Shown here piece after piece: positions 7,874 through 15,226 of a stretch of DNA of 64,000 nt. The notes below the pieces were generated by a model. That model was not told the DNA's origin. It made no database searches and saw only the letters and a program-made list of their open reading frames with translations. The position numbers were made by a program, and so were the translations under genes. Source of the stretch: Rheinheimera salexigens. GTDB lineage: Bacteria; Pseudomonadota; Gammaproteobacteria; Enterobacterales; Alteromonadaceae. The stretch spans positions 433,466 through 497,465 of the forward strand of contig NZ_MKEK01000001.1 in assembly GCF_001752395.1 (NCBI RefSeq), in the 5' to 3' direction. Every line of letters starts with the position of its first letter. Position 1 is the stretch's first letter.

Positions 7874-8299
7874 ATGCGTATCGTGCTTACTGTGTTGTGT
7901 TTGCTGTTTTCAATAACGTTGACTGCCGAAACAATAAAACCTTTTACAACAGATGGCTGTAGTGCTTTTCCCGATGGTACCTTTAGTCAAAACGAATTAT
8001 GGTTATCGTGTTGTACCGCTCATGATTTTGCGTATTGGCAAGGTGGTACTTATGCACAGAGGTTGCAAGCAGATAAACAACTACGCCAATGTGTTGCTCA
8101 AGTAGGGCAACAACATATAGCCTACTTAATGCTCGCAGGAGTTCGTGTAGGTGGCAGCCCATATTTACCGACATCGTTTAGATGGGGCTATGGTTGGTCT
8201 TACCCTCGCTGGTATAGGCCATTAACTGCAGCAGAACGAAAACAGATATCAACTAGCGAAATAACAGATAGCAAGAGAATAAATAAGGATAATAAATAG
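7874..8299 (+). CDS. secreted protein with phospholipase A2-like CCxxHD motif
   Basis: A 141-residue protein with a clear signal peptide (about residues 1-18, ending LTAET). The mature chain begins with TDGCSAFPDGTF and then has C46-C47-xx-H50-D51-xx-Y54. The CCxxHDxxY pattern is the catalytic His/Asp helix and disulfide pair of secreted phospholipase A2. A third Cys (C28) and a fourth (QCV) could complete the disulfides. The rest holds a Trp/Tyr/Arg-rich patch (FRWGYGWSYPRWYRP) that may bind membrane. A calcium-dependent lipase is a reasonable guess; a non-enzymatic PLA2-fold protein is also possible. Confidence 0.7.
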   Translation: MRIVLTVLCLLFSITLTAETIKPFTTDGCSAFPDGTFSQNELWLSCCTAHDFAYWQGGTYAQRLQADKQLRQCVAQVGQQHIAYLMLAGVRVGGSPYLPTSFRWGYGWSYPRWYRPLTAAERKQISTSEITDSKRINKDNK

Positions 8300-8307
8300 G
8301 TGACTAT

Positions 8308-8398
8308 ATGATTAGAATTATTTTTTACTGCTCTAGCTTTTATAGCTTCGGTCTATGCTAATGCTGAAAACGGTTTATTAAAAAATAACTCATTTTAG
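8308..8398 (+). pseudogene. remnant of a small secreted-protein gene (frameshifted)
   Basis: From ATG 8308 the frame reads MIRIIF and then leaves the signal-peptide frame. Deleting one T from the T6 run at 8321-8326 would restore a typical signal peptide (FFTALAFIASVYANA) followed by a short tail ending at TAG 8396-8398. I take it as a decayed gene or as a sequencing error in the T-run. It lies just after the PLA2-like gene and may be its former partner. Confidence 0.35.
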
Positions 8399-8403
8399 TT
8401 TAG

Positions 8404-8412
8404 TGCTATAAT
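8404..8412 (+). promoter_or_regulatory. extended -10 promoter of first cold-shock gene
   Basis: TGCTATAAT is a perfect extended -10 (TGN plus TATAAT at 8407-8412). Transcription from about 8419 would give a 5' leader of about 115 bases before the csp ATG at 8534. Long leaders are typical of cold-inducible csp genes. Confidence 0.5.
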
Positions 8413-8472
8413 GTGTATAGTTAGCTTGTTATTAGAGCGTTAACGTTTCTAGTTTTATAGTAATGTATTATT

Positions 8473-8533
8473 TTCGAACTGGTGGATTCGATTATAACTT
8501 TTTATTTTTCACCAACAATTATGAGTAAAGAAA
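8473..8533 (+). promoter_or_regulatory. conserved csp 5' leader element, copy 1
   Basis: TTCGAACTGGTGGATTCG (8473-8490) recurs exactly at 10078-10095 before the second csp gene. The sequence after it, up to the start codon, is also largely conserved, including TTCACCAA and ATTATGAGTAAA. CGAA and TTCG can pair to make a small hairpin. The conserved ATGAGTAAA opens a six-codon frame whose stop overlaps the csp start. A role in cold-induced translation control is inferred from position. Confidence 0.6.
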
Positions 8534-8740
8534 ATGGCTAAAGGTACAGTTAAGTGGTTCAACGCTGAAAAAGGTTTTGGTTTTATTTCTCCTGAAGACG
8601 GCAGCAAAGATCTGTTTGTTCATCACTCTGAAATTCAAGCCGGTGGTGGCTACGCAACTTTAAGCGACGGCCAAGCGGTCGAGTTTGAAGTTGGTCAAGG
8701 CCAGAAAGGTCCTTGTGCAAATAAAGTAGTTCCTGTTTAA
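8534..8740 (+). CDS. CspA-family cold-shock protein, copy 1
   Basis: A 68-residue single cold-shock domain. RNP1 is [11 protein letters not shown] and RNP2 is DLFVHHSEI. It binds single-stranded RNA or DNA and works as an RNA chaperone or antiterminator in the cytoplasm. It differs from the copy at 10139 in only two residues (S for T in RNP1, Q for E near the C-terminus). It has its own promoter, a long leader and a terminator at 8763-8796. Confidence 0.97.
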   Translation: MAKGTVKWFNAEKGFGFISPEDGSKDLFVHHSEIQAGGGYATLSDGQAVEFEVGQGQKGPCANKVVPV

Positions 8741-8762
8741 GCGATAAGCTATAACAAATGAA

Positions 8763-8796
8763 AAAACCGGATGGCTTTGCCTTCCGGTTTTTTTTT
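8763..8796 (+). terminator. rho-independent terminator after csp copy 1
   Basis: The stem ACCGGATGGC / GCCTTCCGGT closes on CTTT and is followed by a run of nine or so T, starting 23 bases after the csp stop. Confidence 0.88.
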
Positions 8797-8932
8797 GCCT
8801 GTTATCAGTTAGTTCGCGCTGTATGCTTTGCACTGATGAAACATCCTACGGAATATCTATAATTCTTTTCAATTTCCTTGCTCGCTATAGTCAAATCATG
8901 AACTAAAATAATGTAAATATTATTTTAAGAAA

Positions 8933-9640
8933 ATGAAAATGATTAGCCGTTTGTATCAACCAACACCGAGCCAAAATTATTTATTAGCTGCGATGTCAGA
9001 CGAAGCTCGTCAGCGAATTTATCCTGCTCTAGAGCGGGTAGTATTGCCCGCGAAGAAAGATCTGTATGAATCGGAGCATAAACTAGGCTATGTGTATTTC
9101 CCTACAAATAGTGTTGTATCAATCTTGTACTCAATGGGATCTGGCGAGTCGGCAGAAATTGCCACCGTAGGTAATGAAGGTATTATTGGTGTGACAGTAT
9201 TAATGGGCAGTGATGACTATACAATCCGAGCGCAGGTGCATGGTGAAGGTAATGCTTATCGGCTATTAAGTTCTGTTTTAAAAGATGAATTTAGTCGTAA
9301 CAAACAAATACAACTGGTGATGCTAAGTTACATTCAACGACTATTTTTTCATGTGGCACAAGTTGCCCTATGCAATCGTTACCACACTATTGAACAGCAA
9401 GTATGTCGTTGTTTGTTATTGTTCGCAGATCGTTGCCCAGACCGATTCTTGACCTTAACTCAAGTGCAAATAGCTAAACTGCTAGGGGTGCGTCGAGAAG
9501 GTGTCACTATTGCAGCTGGTAAACTGCATCAGTTAGGTGCTATTAGTTATCATCGCGGTTGTATCAGCATATTAGATAAAAACAAGCTGCAGCAGTTAGG
9601 GTGTGACTGTTATTCAGTACTTAAACAAAGAGGAGCCTAG
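8933..9640 (+). CDS. Crp/Fnr-family transcriptional regulator
   Basis: A 235-residue protein. An N-terminal cyclic-nucleotide-like beta barrel covers about residues 30-130 (KLGYVYFPTNSVVSIL, EIATVGNEGIIGV). A long dimer helix follows, then a C-terminal winged helix (LTQVQIAKLLGVRREGVTIAAGKL). It lacks the N-terminal Cys of FNR, and the Arg/Ser phosphate-binding pattern of CRP is not evident, so the ligand is unknown. The N-terminal half resembles Crp/Fnr members found widely in proteobacteria without a known effector. It sits between two csp genes but reads from its own unit. ATG 8939 is an alternative start. Confidence 0.88.
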   Translation: MKMISRLYQPTPSQNYLLAAMSDEARQRIYPALERVVLPAKKDLYESEHKLGYVYFPTNSVVSILYSMGSGESAEIATVGNEGIIGVTVLMGSDDYTIRAQVHGEGNAYRLLSSVLKDEFSRNKQIQLVMLSYIQRLFFHVAQVALCNRYHTIEQQVCRCLLLFADRCPDRFLTLTQVQIAKLLGVRREGVTIAAGKLHQLGAISYHRGCISILDKNKLQQLGCDCYSVLKQRGA

Positions 9641-9662
9641 TAATTTCATTAACTGAAAAACG

Positions 9663-9694
9663 TTGCGCCGTTCAATTACGATTGAGCGGCGCAA
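9663..9694 (-). terminator. hairpin terminator, mainly for the minus strand
   Basis: TTGCGCCGTTCAAT (9663-9676) pairs with ATTGAGCGGCGCAA (9681-9694), a 14-bp stem with one wobble and a TACG loop. On the minus strand it is followed by CGTTTTT, so it ends the small gene at 9733-9852. It may also stop readthrough from the Crp/Fnr gene. Confidence 0.75.
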
Positions 9695-9732
9695 AGTAAG
9701 CATAAAGCTTGAAATTTTATAACGCTGGTATC

Positions 9733-9852
9733 CTATCTAGAAGGATTTTTTGGTTTTTGTGGAGAGTGCTGATCTCGCTGTTTATCTTTTTGATCATGAT
9801 CTTTAGATGGGTTATTTTGACCCGGTTGATTAGATGCATTTAATTGAAACAT
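9733..9852 (-). CDS. 39-residue hydrophilic protein
   Basis: Starts at ATG 9852 on the minus strand with an AGAGGTG ribosome site, and ends at TAG 9733-9735. The protein is very hydrophilic: Asn/Gln at the start, then alternating Lys/Asp/Gln (KDHDQKDKQRDQH) and a PQKPKNPSR tail. It has no hydrophobic core and is probably intrinsically disordered. A dedicated terminator at 9663-9694 and the ribosome site argue it is a real small gene. It is similar in style to small stress or hydrophilin-type peptides, but no family is recognised. Confidence 0.6.
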   Translation of the reverse strand: MFQLNASNQPGQNNPSKDHDQKDKQRDQHSPQKPKNPSR

Positions 9853-10077
9853 AAAACACCTCTTGATTATTTTCTACCAGCACAGGATTGCGCTGGTCGA
9901 TATAACGATAGCAGTGTCTTGTGAAATGTTCTGTGTGCTACCGCACCCAACTAAAAGTTATTTTGCTAAGTTGTTAGTAAACTTTGTTGCGTGATATGTA
10001 CTATTATTAGGTTGTCAGCGCAGTTTTTGGCTTGAACTAGAGGCTATATGCTTCTAGTCTAAAATTACGGTTTTATA

Positions 10078-10138
10078 TTCGAACTGGTGGATTCGTTTAT
10101 AATTGATATTCTTCACCAATAATTATGAGTAAATGAAA
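10078..10138 (+). promoter_or_regulatory. conserved csp 5' leader element, copy 2
   Basis: The TTCGAACTGGTGGATTCG element is repeated exactly from the leader of the first csp gene, followed by ATAATTGATATTCTTCACCAATAATT (in parts) and ATGAGTAAA. Here the short upstream frame stops after three codons (ATG AGT AAA TGA). Conservation outside the coding region between the two copies points to a functional leader. Confidence 0.6.
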
Positions 10139-10345
10139 ATGGCTAAAGGTACAGTTAAGTGGTTTAACGCTGAAAAAGGTTTTGGTTTTATTACACCTGA
10201 AGACGGCAGTAAAGATCTATTTGTTCATCACTCTGAAATTCAAGCTGGTGGTGGTTATGCAACTTTAAGTGATGGCCAAGCGGTCGAATTTGAAGTTGGT
10301 GAAGGCCAAAAAGGTCCTTGTGCTAACAAAGTTGTTCCTGTTTAG
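10139..10345 (+). CDS. CspA-family cold-shock protein, copy 2
   Basis: A 68-residue cold-shock domain, 66 of 68 residues identical to the copy at 8534. RNP1 ([11 protein letters not shown]) and RNP2 (DLFVHHSEI) are intact. The start is set at ATG 10139 to match copy 1; an in-frame ATG at 10133 would add two residues. Same role as copy 1: single-stranded nucleic acid chaperone. A terminator follows at 10366-10395. The pair is probably a duplication, with the Crp/Fnr gene and one small gene in between. Confidence 0.97.
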   Translation: MAKGTVKWFNAEKGFGFITPEDGSKDLFVHHSEIQAGGGYATLSDGQAVEFEVGEGQKGPCANKVVPV

Positions 10346-10365
10346 GCTGCAACTAATAACGCTTA

Positions 10366-10395
10366 AAAAATTGACGGTTACACTGTCGGTTTTTT
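10366..10395 (+). terminator. rho-independent terminator after csp copy 2
   Basis: AATTGACGGT pairs with ACTGTCGGTT around a TAC loop (with G-T pairs) and runs into TTTTTT. It follows the csp stop by about 20 bases. Confidence 0.8.
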
Positions 10396-10612
10396 AGGCG
10401 TTAGCTATTTTTAGATCCCACACTTTATGTTGAAAGTCTTAAATATTATAAAACCATAAGTGGTTGGTCATTTCATCTCTCATTCCGTTTAAATTTTTAG
10501 TGCCACTTTTCTTGTGTTTATTAGTTTTTTGAATAATTGTCTTTTGCAAAACCTGCCTATGAAGAAAGAGCGAGATGTTGGTTTTATGGGATATGCTGAA
10601 ATTAATGTTATG

Positions 10613-10625
10613 TGTTGGTCCAACA
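10613..10625. promoter_or_regulatory. palindrome TGTTGGTCCAACA upstream of SRPBCC gene
   Basis: A perfect palindrome around a central base, 14 bases before the ATG at 10639 and next to the AGGAG ribosome site. The outer flanks (AATGTT / AACATT) also mirror. It may be an operator or a leader hairpin. The rest of 10399-10600 shows nothing clear. Confidence 0.35.
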
Positions 10626-10638
10626 TTAGGAGAATATT

Positions 10639-11079
10639 ATGTTTGAAATAAATCACCGAGTTGGTATTGATGCTTCACCGGCAAAGATTTATAGCGCATT
10701 AACTACAGATGATGGCTTGGCTCTATGGTGGACAAACGATATATCAGGAGCTGGAGATGTCGGTTCAACAATTAAATTTCGCTTTAATGGCGCAGGGCCA
10801 GACTTTGTAGTTACAGAACTAATACCTAATAAAGCGGTGCGTTGGCAGCACTCAGGGCATGTTCCTGAGTCATGGATGGGAACAGAAATATTGTTTCAAC
10901 TACAAGTTGATGGCCAGCAAACATTTGTTAGGTTTACCCATTCAAATTGGCAAGAATCTACCGATTTTATGGCGCATTACAGCACTAAGTGGGCTGTTTT
11001 TTTAATCAGTCTCAAAGATGCAGTGGAAACTAATCAAGGCAGACCATTTCCAAATGATATTCAAATAGACCATTCTTGA
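10639..11079 (+). CDS. SRPBCC / AHSA1-domain protein
   Basis: A 146-residue protein of the START-like (Bet v 1) fold, Aha1 C-terminal-like subgroup. Typical marks are INHRVGIDASPAKIYSALTTDDGLALWW near the N-terminus, PDFVVTELIPNKAVRWQ in the strands, and a C-terminal helix KWAVFLISLKDAVE. Members bind hydrophobic ligands in a central cavity. No specific ligand can be read here. The ribosome site AGGAGAA lies 7 bases before ATG 10639. Confidence 0.88.
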   Translation: MFEINHRVGIDASPAKIYSALTTDDGLALWWTNDISGAGDVGSTIKFRFNGAGPDFVVTELIPNKAVRWQHSGHVPESWMGTEILFQLQVDGQQTFVRFTHSNWQESTDFMAHYSTKWAVFLISLKDAVETNQGRPFPNDIQIDHS

Positions 11080-11226
11080 TTATTACCCCCATAGTAAGTC
11101 GACAATATATAGAGCAATATATTTAAATATCTCAAGTCACACTAGCAGCTGCAGGAGCAGAGATTTTAGATGTAACCATTAATGTTATAGCAACGTAATC
11201 AAAGCTAGGGTTAGGCGTTATCTATA

Positions 11227-11727
11227 ATGGAGTTAATTATTTATTTTCAAGAAATGTGGCAATTGGCAATTCAAGGGCAAACTCAGGGGATTTGGTTTTG
11301 GGCTGGCTTGTATACTTTTATTGTGTGTGTTTATTCAGTGAAACTACAACTAAGTACAAGACACTGGCCTTGGGTTGAAGGCGACTTATCTAATATTGGC
11401 ACTGCGAAGTTTGGTGCAACAGATAAAATTATATCTAACCAAAAATACGTCTCTAAAGCGTTGTATCAGTACAGGGTGTCTGGTGTAGATTATAACGGCA
11501 ACAAAATTTCGCCTTGGGTTGTAGTGGTTAGCCACAACGCAAAAGCTATCCTTGAAAAGCAACTATTGGGTATTCAGCACTTGCCTAGTGGGAAAGTTAA
11601 GGTTTACTACAAGCCAAGTAATCCGCAAAAAAGCTTTCTAATTATTGCCGGAAAAATGGGTATATTTATTACCCTCGTAATAAGTGTGCTGCCATTAATC
11701 GGCTTTTATTTTAAATACTATACGTAA
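11227..11727 (+). CDS. DUF3592 membrane protein
   Basis: A 166-residue protein with TM helices at about 21-38 and 145-163 and an extracytoplasmic beta-rich domain between. The DUF3592 pattern is clear: WPWVEGDL after the first helix, YQYRVSGVDYNGNKIS, and VKVYYKPSNPQKSFL before the second helix. The function of the family is unknown. ATG 11227 is preceded by a GGCGTTATCT sequence that looks like an attC end but has no partner (see rejected items). Confidence 0.85.
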   Translation: MELIIYFQEMWQLAIQGQTQGIWFWAGLYTFIVCVYSVKLQLSTRHWPWVEGDLSNIGTAKFGATDKIISNQKYVSKALYQYRVSGVDYNGNKISPWVVVVSHNAKAILEKQLLGIQHLPSGKVKVYYKPSNPQKSFLIIAGKMGIFITLVISVLPLIGFYFKYYT

Positions 11728-11801
11728 CCAATACGCTTAAGTTCGTTGTTTAGCGTAGGTGTATAATTAGCATGAATAAATTTAGCTTAAAGGTGAGAGT
11801 C

Positions 11802-12344
11802 ATGGATAAAGCTCTGCAAACGATGATAAATAACATGCCAGAGAAAACCGGTAAAAATCTAGAACAGTGGATTGAAATATTAAACAAACAAAACTTCGAA
11901 AAGCATGCAATGGCTGTGAAGTTTTTAAAAACCGAACATGGCGTAAGCCATGGTTTTGCCAATACCATAGTGACTTTATCTAAAGAAAAAGATGCCCCTA
12001 GCGTGGATTTAGTTGCTAACCAATACACGGGTAAAGAACAACTTAAGCCCATTTATACCGCACTAATTGCCGCAGTAGAAAAGTTTGGTGAGGATGTTGT
12101 CATTACGCCGAAAAAAGGCAGCGTAAGTTTAATTAGAAAAATTCAGTTTGCTTTAATCAAGCCTGCTACTAAAACCAGAATAGACTTGGGTTTAAAGTTA
12201 CCTGATGTGCAAGTACAAGGACGCTTAGAAAATTCAGGGCCATTTGGCACCATGTGCACTCATCGCATACAGCTACATACTGTTGCTGATATAAATGCTG
12301 AAGTGATTGATTGGTTGCTATTAGCCTATCAGCGTTCAGTTTAA
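11802..12344 (+). CDS. DUF4287 / DUF5655 domain protein
   Basis: A 180-residue protein. The N-terminal part (residues 1-70) matches DUF4287 (NMPEKTGKNLEQWIEILN, then TEHGVSHGFANTIV). The C-terminal part (about 75-178) matches DUF5655 (QLKPIYTALIAAVEKFG, VVITPKKGSVSLIR, FALIKPATKTRIDLGLKL). DUF5655 is a transport- or nucleic-acid-like fold without proven role. AAAGGTGAG before ATG 11802 decides that start against an in-frame ATG at 11772. Confidence 0.85.
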   Translation: MDKALQTMINNMPEKTGKNLEQWIEILNKQNFEKHAMAVKFLKTEHGVSHGFANTIVTLSKEKDAPSVDLVANQYTGKEQLKPIYTALIAAVEKFGEDVVITPKKGSVSLIRKIQFALIKPATKTRIDLGLKLPDVQVQGRLENSGPFGTMCTHRIQLHTVADINAEVIDWLLLAYQRSV

Positions 12345-12438
12345 TGAAAATGTAATCAATATCTATATTTTTCAGGCATGTGCTCAAACCACAATTTACC
12401 TTTTTTATTAGGCTTTTTTCAATTACGGGAGATAAGCA

Positions 12439-12738
12439 ATGGGCTTAAAAGCGCATCAAATTGCCGTAGAAAACATCAATATACCGGGTAAATCTAGCAA
12501 CGTGGATGCTACTAAATATTTGGCTATGAAAAAAGCCATGCTTGAAATCCTATCAGCTACTCGCCCTGGGTTAACTCAAAAAGAAATACTACAGCAAGTG
12601 AAAGCGCACTTACCTGAAAGCGTTTTTCCTCAAGGTGCGACATCAGGGTGGTGGGCTAAAACGGTGCAGCTTGATCTAGAAGCAAAGGGCGTTGTAAAGC
12701 GGGAAACATGCAAGCCATTACGTTGGCATAAAGCGTAA
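12439..12738 (+). CDS. DUF6958-type small protein
   Basis: A 99-residue soluble protein. The order of motifs (ENINIPGKSSNVDATKY, then MLEILSATRPGLTQKEI, then TSGWWAKTVQLDLEAKGVVKRE and a C-terminal KPLRWHKA) fits what I recall as DUF6958. The second half reads like a winged helix, so DNA or RNA contact is possible. AACGGGAG-like site at 12426-12433. It follows the DUF4287 gene by 94 bases. Confidence 0.65.
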   Translation: MGLKAHQIAVENINIPGKSSNVDATKYLAMKKAMLEILSATRPGLTQKEILQQVKAHLPESVFPQGATSGWWAKTVQLDLEAKGVVKRETCKPLRWHKA

Positions 12739-12855
12739 ATCATAATAAAGCAATCTATACCAATATGTTAAAGTACAAATTATAATCAATACAATATCGG
12801 GCATTTGCATCACATATGCGGTCAACATTGTATGCAGTAAAACTTGGAGAAATTA

Positions 12856-13338
12856 ATGTCGACAATACACATTCGTCCAGCAAGCATAGACGACGCTGCT
12901 TTAATCCTTAAATTTGTTACAGACTTGGCCATTTACGAAAAAGCCGAACATGAAGTAAAAGCAACCCAAGTAGATATTGAGGAGTCGTTATTTGGTGCAG
13001 ATGCCAATGCACAAGCGGTGATTTGTAGTATCGATAATACGCCAGTAGGTTATGCAGTGTACTTTTTTAATTATTCGACATGGTTAGGTAAACCTGGGCT
13101 GTATTTGGAAGATTTGTACGTTTCTGCACAGTGTAGAGGTTCAGGTGCTGGCACCGCGATGCTTAAATACTTAGCAAACATTGCACTAGCTAAAAACTGT
13201 GGCCGCTTTGAATGGAGTGTATTGGACTGGAATGAGCCAGCTATTAAGTTCTACCAATCTATTGGTGCCAAACCACAAGACGAATGGATAGGGTATCGCT
13301 TAACCGGTAAAGCACTAAACGACTTTGCCAATGCTTAG
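12856..13338 (+). CDS. GNAT N-acetyltransferase (SSAT-like)
   Basis: A 160-residue GNAT-fold acetyltransferase. IRPASIDDAALI begins the fold; the acetyl-CoA site is LYLEDLYVSAQCRGSGAGTAML (Q/RxxGxG/A form: CRGSGAG); VLDWNEPAIKFYQSIGA completes it. The order LEDLYV, then WNEPAIKFY, resembles the diamine (spermidine/spermine) N1-acetyltransferase group, so a polyamine or similar small amine is the likely substrate. GGAG at 12846 supports ATG 12856. The stop overlaps the next gene's start by 8 bases, so the two are translationally coupled. Confidence 0.88.
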   Translation: MSTIHIRPASIDDAALILKFVTDLAIYEKAEHEVKATQVDIEESLFGADANAQAVICSIDNTPVGYAVYFFNYSTWLGKPGLYLEDLYVSAQCRGSGAGTAMLKYLANIALAKNCGRFEWSVLDWNEPAIKFYQSIGAKPQDEWIGYRLTGKALNDFANA

Positions 13339-14083
13339 CTCGACTACGGACATTATCGTTGATGCCGTTGATAAATTTGATGCCGTTGATAAATTTGATG
13401 TTGTTGACAACTTTGTCGCGCCAGTGTGTGCCGATTTTGTGCAAATTCTATATCAAGATGCCGACATTCTGCTGATCAATAAACCTAGTGGACTGCTGAG
13501 TTTGTCGGGTAAAAATCCGTTAAATTGGGATTCAGTGCACTATCGTTTAGTGCATGGCCAAGCCGGAGTAACACCGGCATTTCCGCAAGCAAAGTTACCG
13601 CATCGCTTAGATTTTGGTACCTCAGGTATTATGGTAGTGGGGCTAAATGCCCAGTCGGCGCAACATCTCAACAAACAGTTTCAAGCAGGCACGATACAAA
13701 AGCGCTACCTAGCGGTGCTAGAGGGTTGGCTTGCAGATGATAAAGGACAGATTGAAGCTGCCATCGCCAAAGATAAAAGCTGTTTTCCTAGAGTAAAAAT
13801 TTGCCCCAGCAGCGGCAAGACCGCCCTAACTGAATACACAGTTTTACAGCGTTCTCAGCAACCCAATCGCAGCCTAGTGCAATACACCCCGCATACTGGG
13901 CGTACTCATCAATTACGTATTCACAGCTTGGCAATAGGCCATCCAATCCTTGGCTGTGATCTGTATCATAGTGAGCATAGTCAGCAGTTGGCAAAACGGT
14001 TACTATTACACGCTAGTGCGTTATATTTTCAGCATCCAACTAGCGGTGAAACTTTTCATGGCCAATGCGCCTGTCCGTTTTAA
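13331..14083 (+). CDS. RluA-family pseudouridine synthase
   Basis: A 250-residue RNA pseudouridine synthase of the RluA family. The catalytic motif is HRLDFGTSG with Asp94. Others visible are LLINKPSGLLSL, QKRYLAVLEG and TGRTHQLRIH. It isomerises uridine in rRNA or tRNA; the target base cannot be read. It is close in size to the stand-alone RluA / TIGR01621 type. The N-terminal 30 residues are unusual: three tandem copies of an 18-base unit encode DAVDKF-DAVDKF-DVVDNF. ATG 13331 overlaps the end of the GNAT gene. Confidence 0.9.
   Translation: MLSSTTDIIVDAVDKFDAVDKFDVVDNFVAPVCADFVQILYQDADILLINKPSGLLSLSGKNPLNWDSVHYRLVHGQAGVTPAFPQAKLPHRLDFGTSGIMVVGLNAQSAQHLNKQFQAGTIQKRYLAVLEGWLADDKGQIEAAIAKDKSCFPRVKICPSSGKTALTEYTVLQRSQQPNRSLVQYTPHTGRTHQLRIHSLAIGHPILGCDLYHSEHSQQLAKRLLLHASALYFQHPTSGETFHGQCACPF
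13361..13414 (+). repeat. three tandem 18-bp repeats inside the pseudouridine synthase gene
   Basis: GATGCCGTTGATAAATTT occurs at 13361-13378 and again, identical, at 13379-13396. A third copy with four changes follows at 13397-13414. The unit is in frame and adds a DAVDKF hexapeptide, so copy-number change would not shift the frame. Confidence 0.9.
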
Positions 14084-14203
14084 CCATAACGTTTATCATT
14101 TGCTACACTTATCGCAGCCTCTGGTGTGTAAATCGTTTTTTAGAGTCGCTTTTAGAGTCACATCTAGAGTATTAAATAGGGTAAATATTTATGGTTAACG
14201 TTG

Positions 14204-15106
14204 ATGGTTAGCATTGAAAAGATGGCCTCTGTATTACGAGCATTACCTGACCCAGCATTCATATTGTCACGCAGCGGAAAATATGTAGCTGTTTTCGGTG
14301 GTAGCGATGCTCGCTACTATCACGATGGTAATGGTTTAGTAGGTTTGAATATTAACGATGTGGTTAACTCTGAGAAGGCCAACTGGTTTTTACAACAGAT
14401 CAAGCTGGCGCTGGCTTCAGGAACCTTGTTAATTCAAGAATATGAACTTAGCAACAAAGACGTAAAAGGTTTGCCAGAAGGTGGCCCAGAGCAGCCAATC
14501 TGGTTCGAAGGCCGTATTCAAGCTTTAGATTTTATGGTTGACCAAGAAGACGTGGTGCTGTGGGTTGCGAGTAATATTACCCAACGACATGAACAAGAAA
14601 TTAAACTGCGTGAACTAAGTGATACCGACCAGCTAACCAGGCTTTTTAATCGTAGAAAACTTGAAACTGATTTGACGCTTCATTATGAAACTTTTGAGCG
14701 ACACTCGGTACCGCTATCAATTTTAATATTAGATCTTGATAACCTTAAGCAGGTAAATGATACCTTGGGTCATCATGCGGGCGACAAGATGATTTTAGCC
14801 GTGGCAGACATTTGTCGAGAGCAGCTTAGAAAAACAGATATTGCTTGTCGTTTTGGTGGCGATGAGTTTGTTATTGTTTTGCCAAACACCAATTTGCAGC
14901 ATGCAGCGCAATTTGCTGATCGATTGCGCGAGTGCTTTAATTTGGCGCTGCAGCATTTTTCTTTTGATGGTGCTGAGGTGACAGTTAGTATAGGTGTATC
15001 GACCATGCTGCCAACTGATCGCTCGTATGAAGATACTCTAAAACGGGCGGATAATGTTTTGTATAAAGCAAAACGAAATGGCAAAAACCAAGTGGTTTCG
15101 GCTTAA
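14204..15106 (+). CDS. PAS-like / GGDEF diguanylate cyclase
   Basis: A 300-residue cytoplasmic protein. Residues 5-125 form a PAS-like sensor (LRALPDPAFILSRSGKYVAVFGG, then GLNINDVV). A short coil (HEQEIKLRELSDTDQLTRLFNRRKLE) leads into the GGDEF domain, with the active-site loop GGDEF at residues 218-222 and an intact RxxD inhibitory site (R209-K-T-D212) five residues before it. It should make c-di-GMP from two GTP with product inhibition. Upstream initiation is unclear: TTG 14201 and ATG 14225 are alternatives and no strong ribosome site is seen. Confidence 0.93.
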   Translation: MVSIEKMASVLRALPDPAFILSRSGKYVAVFGGSDARYYHDGNGLVGLNINDVVNSEKANWFLQQIKLALASGTLLIQEYELSNKDVKGLPEGGPEQPIWFEGRIQALDFMVDQEDVVLWVASNITQRHEQEIKLRELSDTDQLTRLFNRRKLETDLTLHYETFERHSVPLSILILDLDNLKQVNDTLGHHAGDKMILAVADICREQLRKTDIACRFGGDEFVIVLPNTNLQHAAQFADRLRECFNLALQHFSFDGAEVTVSIGVSTMLPTDRSYEDTLKRADNVLYKAKRNGKNQVVSA

Positions 15107-15226
15107 ATAACTCGTCAACGTGCATTTGTTATCTGTTATTAACTTGGGCGGATAAATCATAATGAGTTTTCGGCAATCTTTAAATCGTATTATCATTTGC
15201 ATGCCCTTCAAGTCGGACTTGCCGAC

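Noticed and set aside
10393..10405. TTTAGGCGTTAGCT after the csp terminator, attC-like
   Set aside because: No partner box is seen on either side, and it runs straight on from the terminator T-run; chance similarity is more likely.
11213..11226. GGCGTTATCT resembling an attC right end before the DUF3592 gene
   Set aside because: No matching R'' (AGATAAC) occurs after the gene, and the upstream bases give only a five-base TAACC/GGTTA pairing. A lone GTTATCT is not enough for a cassette.
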